A stretch of DNA of 64,000 nt from the NCBI GenBank assembly GCA_035578905.1, contig JAQJVL010002676.1:22588-86587 (forward strand), given 5' to 3'. The notes beneath the pieces are model-generated. The model ran no database searches and had not been told where the DNA came from. It saw only the letters and a program-made list of their open reading frames with translations. Below are positions 23,400 through 36,535 of this stretch, piece after piece. The first letter of the stretch is position 1, and each line of letters begins with the position of its first letter. The translations under genes were made by a program, and so were the position numbers. This DNA is from Stictocephala bisonia. Taxonomy: Eukaryota > Arthropoda > Insecta > Hemiptera > Membracidae.

Positions 23400-25570
23400 C
23401 TCGTTGGTGTCATGACCACTGGGTTATAATAATATTACACGTTTGTAAATTGTGTTATTTATTAATAACAAAAACAAATATAAAATAAAACGTTTTTCTC
23501 TTACAACTTTCTTGCAGCAACCCAATTATTTATGTTTTGATCTAAATTCAATTTTTATAATATTCCAACATTTGTTAAGTGGACTTGCGATTAATTGCCC
23601 ACTTAACGATTTCGGTAGTAGTTGATATAACATGATGCCCTGACTTATTATGTTAATAAGGCTCTTTTATTTCCTTATAACACCGACGTAAATAATTAAA
23701 TCAAATATTGTTAAAGGAAAATGAATTATTTTTACTATAATTTTTTTATATTTGGTTATTAATAGAAGTAAGATTTTTCTTTCTTTTTTTGAATCAGTTA
23801 ATTTTCAACTTTATTTTTAAAACTAAAGTCTCATCTGAATATAGACGTTATAAGCTTTTACTATGTTATTGTATTTGAGGTTTAAAATTATATTTTAATC
23901 AAATATTTTGTGCTAGTCTTATTTTTTTCTAGAATTAGCTTAATGCACAAATAATTCCAATCTGATAACTGTAAAATTTCATGAAGATGTTTGAATTGAA
24001 AAAAAAAAAATTTAAAATGTTCTATTTGGTTTTAGAAATTAAGGCCTGATTGAAGCAAGTATGAATACATTTTTTGTAGATGGTCGTGTGTTTTAATATA
24101 CTATCAGGCATTTGTATTTTAATATACTAAGGAAAATAATGAACTTGTTTTTTTATAGTGAATAGTACTTTAAATATATTTCAAATCCATTTGCAGGTGA
24201 AAGAGAATTCGGGAAATTTATGAATTCAAATAACAATGTCCAGTGGTTACAGTAATCCAATTTATAAATAAACTTGTATCCATAAAGTCGTTAGTTTAAG
24301 TGATATTGGTACATAATGAGAGTAGGGGCCCCCAAAATGAGTACCACAGTCGTGGATACACTACATTAGGGTAACAACCGGACCTCGACTAACCGCAAAC
24401 GATGTCCACATCGCATTATCGTACATTTCGTTTTGGTCTCGTTTAAAATTAACCTATTATTAGTTTCTGGTTCTACAATTTCAATTAAAAAAATAAATAC
24501 AACACTTGAATCTCTTATTGCATTAAAAGTTGGCAAAATCAATTACAATGTATAGCAAAATCTTGTTATCTGACACTTATAAATTATGAATTAAAAAAAT
24601 ATACAATACAAGTGATCGTCATACAGCACCGTTATAAGTACAAAAAGAACAAGTATTATGGTGGTCGATCGATTTTAGTAAACCACATTCTGATATATCA
24701 GACTAGAAGGATTCACAAATTAAGGATTTCTTTATGATTTACGAAATTTGATCACAATAATTTGTAGGTTTTTCCACTTACATTTGTGTAGTATGACGTT
24801 ATACTGTATTGTATTTCTAACAAAATCTAATATGCTGAATATAATAAAATGAATTCTTAATGTCCTACTGCTTAAATAAAGACTTCAACTATCCATTTTA
24901 AGCCAATGTCACTAAACTTACCACACTGACTTAATTCAATAGTGAATATAGTTTAACATATTTGACAGATAATCGAGCTTATAGTTGCACATTGATTAAA
25001 ATGTGGAAATATATGACTGATATACTATGTAACAAAACTGTTGATTATATATAAGTGGATTAGAGACTTATGGGACATGTTACATTACATCGTTTTATTT
25101 TAACTTTGTATAGTTTTAAAAAACCGTTTCACTTACAGTAATTATTTTGGTTGTTGAAACTGATAGTTATAGGAGGCCAAACGTAGTAACGATTAAAAAA
25201 AGACGTTAAAACCCACGTATTTGTCATTTTGAAATAAAATTAAAAAATGCTATCACAATTTTTGCCACTCTTTATAAACGTAGTCTTCATTAAAAAATGT
25301 TTAGTACTAATTTTTAGTTGATAAAATTTAAATAAGTATGCACATTGGTGAAGAATTGTCTAGAAAATAATTTTACCTGAGAGATTCCAAACCCCACAAA
25401 AGCACTTAAAACTTGTGAACTCTATAACTCTCTTTCCACTTATAAGTTATAGGGGTGTAACGAGGCGTGCTTCTTGAGTGCAAAACACCGTCTGTACATT
25501 ATGTAGATTGTGTGTTCGTTCATACCGGTACGATCCTTTACTAACGTTTTAAAACCACTTTACATTACTT
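23400..25570. other. AT-rich spacer
   Basis: No supported gene. A short GC-richer patch at 24330-24410 has no clear identity. Confidence 0.45.
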
Positions 25571-26954
25571 ACTTATGTACATTGTGTTCGTAAGACAGGT
25601 AACAGAGGGTGACCACTGCCAAACTTATGTACATTGTGTTCGTAAGACAGGTAACAGAGGGTGACCACTGCCAAACCTATGTACATTGTGTTCGTAAGAC
25701 AGGTAACAGAGGGTGACCACTGCCAAACTTATGTACATTGTGTTCGTAAGACAGGTAACAGAGGGTGACCACTGCCAAACTTATGTACATTGTGTTCGTA
25801 AGACAGGTAACAGAGGGTAACCATTGCCAAACTTATGTACATTGTGTTCGTAAGACAGGTAACAGAGGGTGACCACTGCCAAACTTATGTACATTATGTT
25901 CGTAAGACAGGTAACAGAGGGTGACCACTGCCAAACTTATGTACATTGTGTTCGTAAGACAGGTAACAGAGGGTGACCACTGCCAAACTTATTTACATTG
26001 TGTTCGTAAGACAGGTAACAGAGGGTGACCACTGCCAAACTTATGTACATTGTGTTCGTAAGACAGGTAACAGAGGGTAACCATTGCCAAACTTATGTAC
26101 ATTGTGTTCGTAAGACAGGTAACAGAGGGTGACCACTGCCAAACTTATGTACATTGTGTTCGTAAGACAGGTAACAGAGGGTGACCACTGCCAAACTTAT
26201 GTACATTGTGTTCGTAAGACAGGTAACAGAGGGTAACCTTTGCCAAACTTATGTACATTGTGTTCGTAAGACAGGTAACAGAGGGTAACCATTGCCGAAC
26301 TTATGTACATTGTGTTCGTAAGACAGGTAACAGAGGGTAACCATTGCCAAACTTATGTACATTGTGTTCGTAAGACAGGTAACAGAGGGTGACCACTGCC
26401 AAACTTATGTACATTGTGTTCGTAAGACAGGTAACAGAGGGTAACCATTGCCAAACTTATGTACATTGTGTTCGTAAGACAGGTAACAGAGGGTAACCAT
26501 TGTCAAACTTATGTACATTGTGTTCGTAAGACAGGTGACCACTGCCAAACTTATGTACATTGTGTTCGTAAGATAGGTAACAGAGGGTGACCACTGCCAA
26601 ACTTGTGTACATTGTGTTCGTAAGACAGGTAACAGAGGGTGACCACTGCCAAACTTATGTACATTGTGTTCGTAAGACAGGTAACAGAGGGTGACCACTG
26701 CCAAACTTATTTACATTGTGTTCGTAAGACAGGTAACAGAGGGTGACCACTGCCAAACTTATGTACATTGTGTTCGTAAGACAGGTAACAGAGGGTGACC
26801 ACTGCCAAACTTATGTACATTGTGTTCGTAAGACAGGTAACAGAGGGTGACCACTGCCAAACTTATGTACATTGTGTTCGTAAGACAGGTGACCACTGCC
26901 AAACTTATGTACATTGTGTTCGTAAGACAAGTAACAGTTGTGTGACCACTGCCA
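25571..26954 (+). repeat. 52-bp minisatellite, about 27 units
   Basis: The unit starts 'acttatgtacattgtgttcg' and continues with 'taagacaggtaacagagggt' and a 'gaccactgccaa' end. Starts fall every 52 bp from 25571 to 26903, apart from two units (26507 and 26861) shortened by the same 10-bp deletion of 'aacagagggt'. Two subtypes are interspersed: 'gtgaccactgcc' and 'gtaaccattgcc'. Very low divergence suggests recent expansion or homogenisation. The 99- and 63-codon ORFs here are read-throughs of the repeat. Confidence 0.96.
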
Positions 26955-27640
26955 TATATAAAGTAGATTGTTTATTTTTAAGATAAAAAAACCTTATGTG
27001 CAATTACCATGGCGTTCTATGATTTGAAAGAATTTCTCGTTGCTCTAAGTAATTCCGTGTCTGATAATTAATTTTGTTTAGAAATTAATGTACAATTTGA
27101 AAAAAGTTGTTAAAAGAAATAAGTTAAGTATCCATATTATTGTTATCTATACATTCACCTGAGTAAAACGGTTAATTAGTATTCTATCTACTAACAGTCT
27201 TTGTATTCACCATCCTATTAAGGCCATGGTAGTAAAATAAATAAATATAGAAAACCAACCTAAATGGATTAAAGCTAGCCTATTTGATATAATCTGAGAT
27301 ATTTTAAGAATAAACCTGAATATTTAGCTTATATTAATCTGAAGTTTTATGAATTTGAATCATATGAATGAGTAGCAAAAATAATTTTAAAATACTTAGG
27401 CTTTACTCACGTTTGTATATACCTTATTAAATAAAACATTTATATTAGCTGTTTTAAACTGGTATTTTATCATGAAAATGAAAAGCAGTTTTGAATGAAA
27501 GGACATTTCCTCCCCCTCGTAACGTAATATATAAAAAAACCTTAATACTCATGTGCAATAATGGTCATATAAATGACTATGTGATAGTATTGTATTATTG
27601 CCATTCTCTTGATATTTATTGACAGCCCCTTGCCACCAAC
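26955..27640. other. AT-rich spacer
   Basis: No supported gene or repeat. Confidence 0.5.
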
Positions 27641-28010
27641 AGGTGTAGATATAAGGCCATTGAGAGAACTAGATTTGATTTCCTTGTTTAAGAGGGCTCC
27701 GGAGTCAGATTGAAAATCGCATTTTAGTTTGGCGAAGGGCCACAGGGAGCGGTGTTTAGTGCAGTACGTTGTCTGTGTTGGTAGTTGGCGTTTTAGGCAC
27801 TAGGGGCGCTTCTTGGTTCAGCCGTCAAGGCATTTATTGCTCCGCCGTTCGCCCCTTGCACCATCTCTTCACTTTCTTTCTAATCTTTTATAGAACAACA
27901 GAAGGGAAGGGACGAGTGACTGACACCGCCAGCCGACAGGGTTGTCTGGGGCCTTCCGCGGTCCGCTTGTCCTCATTCCTTCCAGTAGTACAAATAAGTT
28001 AGGTAGAGTT
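27640..28010 (+). other. GC-richer island with acceptor-like tract, unknown
   Basis: This is a roughly 300-bp block with clearly higher GC and several CpGs inside AT-rich DNA. It contains a pyrimidine-rich run ending 'cttttatag|aacaac' near 27893, which resembles a splice acceptor. The 77-codon frame 27769-28002 spans it without recognisable domains. It might be a transposon untranslated region, an LTR or a non-coding exon. I cannot decide from one copy. Confidence 0.3.
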
Positions 28011-30480
28011 GCATCTAGTTTCTTGTTATTGAAACTAATAAAACAGAGTTTATACTACTTACCTAATACCTTTATTACTGTTATGTTGAATTTAATAAAC
28101 ACAGCACTTAATGAAACTAGTATGAAAACTTGTTTGTTAGAATTAAATATCACAAAATTAGAATTTTTGATATTTAAAATACGAGTATTTACAAGTAACT
28201 GACACAAACGAATGAAACCAATTTATAAAATTGAATGACTAAATGTAAAATTAACAGAAAATAAAATAAAAAAATTAATGACAAATTTCAAGTAGGTACA
28301 CATGTGAAATAAAGGAAATTAATTAGAGTATCTGATAATTCAAATATAGTAGTATGATGACAAAAATGACGTGACAAAAATATTGATTATGTAGCTCAAT
28401 ATCATCAAACCATTTTTCAATTACAACTGAAAAATTATAATAGATTCCTTATTGCTTATTAGTCATTGTATGAGTGACACAAATTAGTGCAATTAAATCT
28501 TAACAAGCCTTACATTTTATATTTTTAGTGGACTCAGGTTTTTAAAATATTACACACGTTTTTAGTATTTTAATAATTTAATATTATAACACAAATAATA
28601 TTAACAATATTGTCTTTACAAAAATACAAACATCAAACTGTAATCAATCTAACTTCTACAAAGTTTAAGTAAAAAGGATATTGTAATTAATTATTAACCC
28701 GCGTATAGCAATAGCATACATTCATTTAGTACTACCTGAAACTAAATCTTCACACTTATTCAAATTTCCATAAAAATTAAGTTACCATTTTAAAATAATA
28801 ATAATAATAATAACTCTTAATGATGTACAAAAGTTTATATTTCTATAATTTTAAAAATAAAAGAGTAAATATTGCATCAGCATATAATATTTTTTAATAA
28901 TTTTATCAATATGCACTATAGTTGCTATTACGTTATTAAATCTATAAAATGATATAAGTATTTTTGTAAATGACGTACAAAAATTAAATAATACTGATTT
29001 GCACCCTGACTTCGAAGTGATGATTATATTCATTCCCATGTCTTATCAGTAAACGCTTATTTTGTTTACTTTTCACGAGAAAACAAGATTACCGTGTTTC
29101 ATGACACTTTTTATTATTTTATTTGTGCTCCTGACTATTTTCAAAAACTCATATAATGGTATTTTATTATGTTTTTAATTTATAAGTACTTTTATCTCAC
29201 ATTATATTCAGCTAGTATATTTTTTTCTTTTTTGGACGAGTATAAACGATAGATGCGTTACATTGCCAACTTCCAAATGAATACTCGATAGAAAACAACA
29301 CAGCTCTCATGTTATTTCACCGTTTCACAAGTACAGACAAGCGGCAAGTGTAGCCTACATCGCGCATGTGTTTAGGCTATGCTTTATACGCAATAATTAA
29401 AAACCCAATATGTCTTATTTCGTTTGTATCATTCTACAATACAGTAATGTGTAGTTATATTATCGTATGTACTTATTTGTAATTAATTTGTTATCTATAC
29501 CCAACAAATGAACTCCCACTACCGTTGGAATATCGAACTAACTCTATTTGGAAGATGAAAAGGTTGACGTCCTGTTGGGTTGATACGTAGTTTGTTTATC
29601 TTTTGAGTCAAGGTTACTCAAGAGTCACACGCCTGAGTTCTAGCTGTTAGTTGTATTATGCTGTTAGTTGTGTAGGAGGGTAGGGTCGGTGTTGTAGACC
29701 TTCCCAACCCTGAATGTTCTTAATGACTCTCGCGCAATGACTATAAGTTGCTACTTGAATGTTTCATCGTTAATAATTAATCATTTTCATATTGAAATAA
29801 TTTGACAGCGGATAAGACCTTCTTAAAAAACTATAGGAAAATGACTCAAAATAACACCATACTTTGGTTATGAAATCTGACTGTACTACTAAACATATAC
29901 TTTATAAATGAACGGAACGAGTTTAAAATTATCTTTATTACATTAAACAATATCACCCATTCCTTAGCTATTATTACACTACAAATACACCAAAAGGCAT
30001 TACACGATCATTTACTATTACAATACTAATGACTAAACAAATTCTTATGTATTAACAATTATAAGAAACTTAATACAACTTATTTCTGACTTATTAGATG
30101 TATTACGAAACTAAGTTTAAAATAGTAATATAAATAACCCAATGAAATAGTTATACCGTTATAGTAGACAACAGTACAGATAAAACTGACATAACTTATT
30201 TTTCTAACTTGTACAGTTACGATTTCCTGTTTTCAGACCTAACTAAATACAATAAAAATAAAATCATTATATAATCAACATACTCGGGCTCTAGCAAATG
30301 TAAACTGTACATACAAGGAGAATATAAATAAATATTGAACACCTAACTAAATACACAAAAAATAAACAGCTTATATCTACAACATAAAATACAAATGCAT
30401 TGCCAATTGTCCTAAAAACTAAGTAAATAATAATACTATACAATAAATTTAGATTGTGTTAAATTATCAGCCACAGAATA
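28011..30480. other. AT-rich spacer
   Basis: Includes a short (AAT)n tract near 28795-28812. No supported gene. Confidence 0.5.
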
Positions 30481-30494
30481 TAAAAACATAGCTG

Positions 30495-31232
30495 ATGGCG
30501 TTGTCAAGCGTTGGACATGTGAAAGTCGACTGTTCGATGCAACTGACTGATCCCCATTCAACCACACTCAACCTTATACTTCAAAGATTGGATTCACTAG
30601 CCACAAAAGAAGATGTTCTTACAGTAACCAAAGACATATCTGCTTTGCGTCAGGACATTACTAAACTATCCCAAACTGTCTCTGAACTTGTTCCCCGTCT
30701 AGCAAAAGCTGAGAATGATATAGTTTCTCTCAATCAAACTGTAAATGCTCTTGAAAAGAATACTTCTAATCTTCCCTTCGAATGAATCTGTTCTGAAATT
30801 TCTGATCTCTCTGCTAGAAAGCGCAACGTCCTACTTCATAACATTCCTGAAAGTTGTGATAGTAACAGTACTGTGAAAAAGTCCCATGATAAGGCCCTAA
30901 TCACTCGCATATTTGAGGATATTGATCTGTCAGCCCCTGATTTTGTGTACTACAGACTTGGTAAACCATCCGCTTCAAAACATAGACCACTCAAGATCAT
31001 ATTTCCTAATACAGAGACTGCCAATGATCTACTAAAAAGGTTCAATATTGATTCTATTGCGGGAGATGATTTGGCTAATGTTACAGTATCTCGTGACCGA
31101 ACCATACATGAACGCAAATATCTTGATGAGTTACGCAAGCAGCTGGATGAACGTAAGGCCAGGGGTGAAAAGGAGCTTAGTATAAAGTACATTAATGGTA
31201 CTCCAACCATCATAAAGACTAAAAAAAACTGA
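30495..31232 (+). pseudogene. Non-LTR retrotransposon ORF1-type protein with one internal stop
   Basis: Two open parts (30495-30785 and 30873-31232) lie in the same frame and are separated by a single TGA at 30783-30785, giving about 245 codons in all. The N-terminal part is rich in heptad-like Leu/Ile/Val spacing (about residues 25-95), i.e. a predicted coiled coil. The C-terminal part has ARKRNVLLHNIPE, then RKYLDELRKQLDERKARGE and SIKYINGTPTI. This is the usual order in the RNA-binding ORF1 proteins of insect non-LTR elements. Such proteins coat the element RNA. No ORF2 (endonuclease/RT) follows. The copy is inactive unless the stop is read through. Confidence 0.7.
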
Positions 31233-31665
31233 TTTCCTCCAGTCCAGTGATATTATGTGCATATTTTAGTTACTTGTCATATTCTCAGTACTATATACTA
31301 CTTTATTTTTCTTTTTTTCCCTTGTTTTCTAATTGTCTGCTCTGAGTGAGATCATCCAGTTATTAATTATTAGTCACCATTTTCCTAAGCGCTTATTAAT
31401 TAAATTCTTTCTGCTTGTTTCCTATTCCTGTTTCTAATTATTGTATTATTACCACTATTGTGTAAAGTATTTACTTATGTGCTTGTTGATTTTCTCATTG
31501 ATGCATTACTGATTAATGAGCTGATCGTAAATTAAGTCACCTTATTGTTGTTATTTTTTGTATTATATTTATTGCATGTTAATTAGACATTACTTATAAT
31601 TCAATTGTATTTATGTAAAATTGGCCTTTGGCCGTTGGAAGCAATAAAACAATTATGGATTTAGA
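31233..31665 (+). other. 3' tail of the ORF1-only retroposon
   Basis: AT-rich sequence follows the ORF1 stop and ends in 'ttggcctttggccgttggaa' and 'gcaataaaac' near 31620-31650, a tail form common in insect non-LTR elements. ORF2, which should lie between ORF1 and this tail, is absent. The exact end and any target duplication could not be fixed. Confidence 0.45.
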
Positions 31666-31744
31666 ATGTGGATAAAATCTGAACCTAATACAATTTTAAA
31701 ATAAATGTATATGCTAGCCTGTTATAATGTACCAAGATACAAGG

Positions 31745-31860
31745 AGCCTAGTAAAGGCATTCATGTGTTTGCCTGGTAAGGTCTTCATATGTTTGCCTAG
31801 TAGGGTCTTCATGTGACTACCTAGTAAGGTCTTCATGTGTTTGCCTATGTACCTATATCT
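31745..31860 (+). repeat. 26-bp tandem motif (four units)
   Basis: 'gtaaggtcttcatgtgtttg' plus 'cctagta' recurs four times with small changes. The same motif in two units abuts the truncated integrase frame at 34322-34370, linking this array to the gypsy fragment. Confidence 0.7.
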
Positions 31861-32697
31861 CTTCTGATGAGTTACGTTAATTTAAATTCTTTGTTAATTT
31901 GATAATAAATTATGCAAATTTAATTTAATTCTCTTTAATCTCAGGGGTTTTTATGTGGGTAAATCGGTGAGGCTGTAAATTACAATGAATTAAGACTTGT
32001 TTGAAAAAGCTACTTTATTACAATATTTTTTACTTTCTTTATCAAAATTTCATTACAATAAAAATTTAATCAATTACTTATTTTATTCAATATTTAAACA
32101 TGGGATATTCAATTAAAAACTAAACTTATCTTTAACTTAGTTGTTTGTAGCTCCACGTGGTCTTCATTGTTGTTCGTGTATGGGTGGGCGGGTGGGCCAT
32201 GGCACTCTGGGTTGGTTATCATCTGTCATATTCGCCTACTTCAGGTCTGTCCTATTTTATTTTGGGACATTGTCTGTGTATCTTCATTATTTTTCCTCCG
32301 TTCCCTTTTTTACCTCTGGTTGTTATTCTCTTATCGTCTTGTTATATTCATATTCGCTAAATTTACTGCAAGGCGGGCCAGATTTAGGTTTCTGGACAAC
32401 ATCTTGATTTTTGATAGTAACAAGAATGGTATATTTAATTAATTTGTTTTTAATTGTTTTTAATTAATTAATCAGTACCACTGTACATGTATGGGTGGGT
32501 GGGTGGGTTACATAGAAATAATACATATTATTATTTATATTTTTCTCTGAGATTATTATAAGTAGGCTACACTAATACCCTAGCCATACACACTTTGTTT
32601 GCTGAAATCGAATAAAAAAATAAATGTTTAAGCTAGTTCGTACGTAAATATATACACGGCCATCAAAAGACACTTGAAAAATAGTGCATACTTTTAC
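31861..32697. other. Spacer with a repeated LTR-end word
   Basis: It contains 'agctccacgtggtcttcatt' at about 32150-32170, repeated at 32709-32728 next to the putative LTR edge. It also contains GGGTGGGTGGG-type words (32180-32200, 32490-32510) resembling the minisatellite at 59 kb. Overlapping frames of 67-91 codons at 32141-32442 have no recognisable content. Confidence 0.4.
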
Positions 32698-33115
32698 TGT
32701 GGAGCTACAGCTCCACGTGGTCTTCATTATTCAAGAACTCGGGTTTGTATAACCTTTACAAAAATTATACGAAAAAGATCTGAATCATTTAAATGTTTTT
32801 TCAGAAAGAAACATACGTTTATACTTTGAAGAATTTAGTTTTAATTTGAACGGTCACACGCGGTAACACATGTGGTCTGCCGAGCGCAACACCAGGGGTC
32901 TACGTGTGGCTGCCTCCGTAGATTTTCTAGAAGTGAACGAGCTTGGAACGTTTTGTGTGTTTCGTATTCAAATAAATGATTAATAAATATGTAAAAATAG
33001 ATGGTTTTATTCCCAAAAGTAAAACTCGAAAACATAAACATAAACATTAGATAAATACAATCATCTGATTATAAGAACACATGCTAATAAATATTAAGTA
33101 TTCAGAGATATAACA
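32698..33115 (-). repeat. Putative 3' LTR of the truncated gypsy element
   Basis: On the minus strand it starts TGTTATATCTC right after a purine tract, GGAGGGAGGA (33116-33125 region), which would be the polypurine primer. It ends near 32698 at 'tgtggagctacagctccac', giving TG...CA ends and about 420 bp. It lies just downstream of the integrase stop, the expected position. There is no second LTR in the window to confirm the limits. Confidence 0.5.
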
Positions 33116-33155
33116 GTCCTCCCTCCTTAATTCACTCTGTAGATTTTCAGATACA

Positions 33156-34370
33156 TTAGTCATAACCGTATCGTTTTACCAGTTTCCTTTGTCTCGTTGA
33201 TCTTCTCAATTCTGTTGATTCAGGCAAAACTGGTGCGGGTATAATGTCAACATTTCCTTTACATAATGCATCATCAGTTTCTCCGTTTCCTTCAGATCGT
33301 GGTTGAATGACCTTTTCAGTTTCTTCATTTGTAACTCTCAAATGTCCTTGTGGCTTGAGAATATTTTCATTATTATGTACATTGACTTCTTGGTGATTAG
33401 AAGTTGGCCATCCTAGCAGTTTTGACTCTCCTCTTGAGTACTGGATACCGTCGTCTTGTTGGGTTGTAAGTATTTGATCTACGTGACGTCTTTCTTTCTT
33501 CCCCTTGTATTCTATCCAGTAGTGTAAGTGCCCGTCTTTTTCAATGATCCGTCCGTATTTCCACCTTTGAGATTTGTTGTCAAAGTTTCTAAATTGGACC
33601 CAATCTCCAACTTTAAACTTCCTTTTAGGATCTTTAGATTCGATGTTCTCGTTAGGTCTTGTGTCTAGTAGAATGTCAAGTTTTGTTCTGATTCTCCTTC
33701 CAAGAAGTAACTCAGATGAACTCAGACCGGTTCCAGTGTGTGGGGTTCTTCGATACTGTATTAGTAGTCTGCAAAGTTTTAGGTTGATGTCCCCGGGTTC
33801 TGATGACATAGCTTTGTGACCTTTCTTGATGACCTGGACATAACGTTCCACCTGGCCGTTGGATGATGGGTGGTACGGTGCCGTTCTCTTGTGACTGATA
33901 CCATTCAGTTTGAGAAAAGTCTGAAATTCATGTGATGTGAACACTGTCCCGTTGTCAGAGACAACTGTGCATGGCAATCCAAACCTTGAAAAGATGTTTC
34001 GTAATTCCTTTATGGTTCTCTGTGATGTTGCTGAGTTGACTGGTTCCACTTCCAACCATTTTGAATAGGAGTCAACTACAATGAGGAAGTATAGATTTTT
34101 AAAAGGACCTGCGAAATCAACGTGGATACGTTGCCATGGCAGTGTAGGGGGCTCCCAAGGGTGAACCGTCTTCGATGGATTGTTCTGCTTCTCACAACAA
34201 GGAAGGCAACTTCGTACACGTTGTTCGATATCACGGTCAATAGTTGACCACCAGCAGTAACTACGTGCTAGAGCCTTCATTTTAGTCATACCTATGTGAG
34301 CCGTATGCAGTTCGTCCAGGATAGTAAGGTCTTCATGTGTTTGCCTAGTAAGGTCTTCATGTGTTATCAA
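33156..34370 (-). pseudogene. Ty3/gypsy integrase fragment (5'-truncated pol)
   Basis: The 404-codon open frame covers the integrase end of pol. It has an N-terminal HHCC-type zinc-binding region (H22, H25, C55, C58), then a complete DD35E core with D85 (HVDFAGP), D139 (SDNG) and E175 (NGQVERY), exactly 35 residues apart. A C-terminal region follows with KFKVGDWVQFRNF and a basic end. Integrase joins retroelement cDNA to the chromosome. RT, RNase H, protease and gag are missing. The first about 16 codons are not integrase but a translation of a 26-bp repeat (THEDLT twice), so the break point is at that repeat. It is a different lineage from the element at 47-59 kb. Confidence 0.9.
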
Positions 34371-34668
34371 GTAATGTCTTATTTACGTCTTATGGCTCGT
34401 CTGCTATAATTCATCAATCTGGAGATTTCCGTATTTTGTAACGCGTTTTCATGTTTTTCAGAGCGCGGTGTTTGAGCACACTGTACATGGTTTGACTTTT
34501 ATTTTCTGTGATCACTATATCACTCAGTAACTCATTAAAGAATCAAAAATCTAGAGTAAACCATCTTCTTTGGTGATTGATATAATTAAAATCGCGATAT
34601 CTTGATTATAAACATGTTTTATAAGAAAAAGGTCAATAAGAGACTCAGAACAAATCTTTATTGGTTGC

Positions 34669-34768
34669 NNNNNNNNNNNNNNNNNNNNNNNNNNNNNNNN
34701 NNNNNNNNNNNNNNNNNNNNNNNNNNNNNNNNNNNNNNNNNNNNNNNNNNNNNNNNNNNNNNNNNNNN
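34669..34768. other. Assembly gap (100 N)
   Basis: A run of exactly 100 N is the usual placeholder for a scaffold gap of unknown size. The upstream sequences missing from the integrase fragment could partly lie here, but its break occurs 300 bp earlier. Confidence 0.98.
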
Positions 34769-36150
34769 TATTTGACGTTGTTCTAATACCTTGATTATTA
34801 CAAACTTTAATGGAAGAACAATGAATTTCTATGTCTTATGACCTATCCAACTTACGTAAGTAACATATAATTTTCATTCGTATTGTTCGACAAGGAACGT
34901 TAGCAATAAAACAAGATGAATTTCTAACAAAGCTCTAATACAGCTTCTAAACAGCTTCTTACCTAAACAATTCCAAATAAATTAAATATAATCAAAACAT
35001 ACAAGATTGTTGATAAGCATACAAATATAATCAACTTTTTAACATAAATTTTTATCAATAATTACGTAATAACTCAATCATTGTAGTTAAAGTAGTTTAA
35101 AGACCTGTTTATAAACAATCATTATTGTGTAATCTGTTTAGATAAGAAATCAGTTTCATTTAATTATAAGAAGCGATTTCTAATAAACTTCAAAGTTACA
35201 TATATATTAACATATAGAAAAAAATTAGAACATTAATTACGTGTAGAAAATGTTTGTGGTAATATGTTGTAATGTTTAAGAATCATATGTACAATATATA
35301 TTGCAATGCAAGTCTTTCTTTTTCTTTTAAGTGTGCCCGGTAGTTTTATTTTAAATGAGTTATTTTAATTTATATGATTATAGATTTATTTTTCTATGTA
35401 CCTAACATGTATTATGTGAAAGTAGCTTAGAATCATACGCTTATAGAAAAAAATATAGGCAGATATATGTGACAAATACAACTGAAATTAGATAAAATAG
35501 AACAATAAGATCATTATTTACGAATAAAATGCTTTTTTATGTCTTTTCGTTGTTAACTGAATTATATAAGGTAGAAACCTTGGAAGAAGAGCTTTTTTCA
35601 TTTGTAAACTGCAATAGTAATAATTTTTATTGATCTCAGAAAAAATAGTACACATAACATTTACAAACAATATGAGAAAGCCACCACATGGACTACTGCT
35701 TGTGGGTGATGGCTGAGTTCAATCAGTTTATGAATTGTTGATAAATACTAAATACTTAATTCTAAAACAAAATTTGTAATACGAAAAAAAACATTATGAA
35801 ACTAAAAAAAAAAAAAACATCGTGAAGATGGGTAAAATTACGTATAATAATGGAAACTATCATAAACTAACATTAAAATAGAGTTAAGGAGTTAAAGAAA
35901 TGTCACTATCACTGCACACTCACACTCAAGTTCACTCGAAAAAATAACAATAATAATGCTGTCCGTTGCCGTTATAAGCTAACACCTCAACCAAAACTGC
36001 TCAAGTTGCAAAAAGTTTCTCTTATTAAGTTAGTTTTAAAGTAACTCAGAGCAGAGCAGCAAGTCTGTTGCCATTTTGAAAGTCAAGTTAATATACTTTT
36101 TAAAGTTTGACTTGGTAGAAAACACGCAAGTACGCTTTTGATTGTGATAT
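34769..36150. other. AT-rich spacer
   Basis: No supported gene or RNA. Confidence 0.5.
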
Positions 36151-36154
36151 TATT

Positions 36155-36535
36155 GACTTTTAACTTCTGGATACATAGTAATTATACTACAGTTTTATTG
36201 GTATTTACTACTTATTTTAGACATAACTGGAGGGATTAAGATTTTTTCTAAACAATCATAATCTTTTAGTTAAAAAAATGAAAAACATCTTAATCCGTTC
36301 AGTTAAGTCTAAAAAATGTAGTTATAAAAACTTTTAACTTACATCTTGTAGTTGTTTTGTTTTATCTTGTAGTTGATTTTAAATCAGCTAAATTCACCAC
36401 TTCATAAGGCCACAAGTTGTAATATAGTGGTTAAAAAGTTTGTTGCATTTTTCCTGTCTCAAGAGAAGGTACATTAAATAATTTTGATAAAAAAATCGGG
36501 AAATAATTAGCTCGCCGAAAACCGATTGCACCACC
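36155..36535. mobile_element. TTAA-flanked MITE, left-truncated copy
   Basis: Its right end reads 'aaaaccgattgcaccacc' followed by TTAA (36536-36539). It matches the right arm of the interrupted MITE at 58762-58998 over about 170 bp ('tttttcctgtctcaag', 'aattcaccacttcat'). A partial inverted relation between about 36205-36235 and 36290-36325 shows the foldback interior. The left terminal arm is not recognisable. Confidence 0.6.

Noticed and set aside
25571..26954. Possible CRISPR array because of regular spacing
   Set aside because: There are no unique spacers; the whole 52-bp unit is repeated, so it is a minisatellite in a eukaryotic genome.
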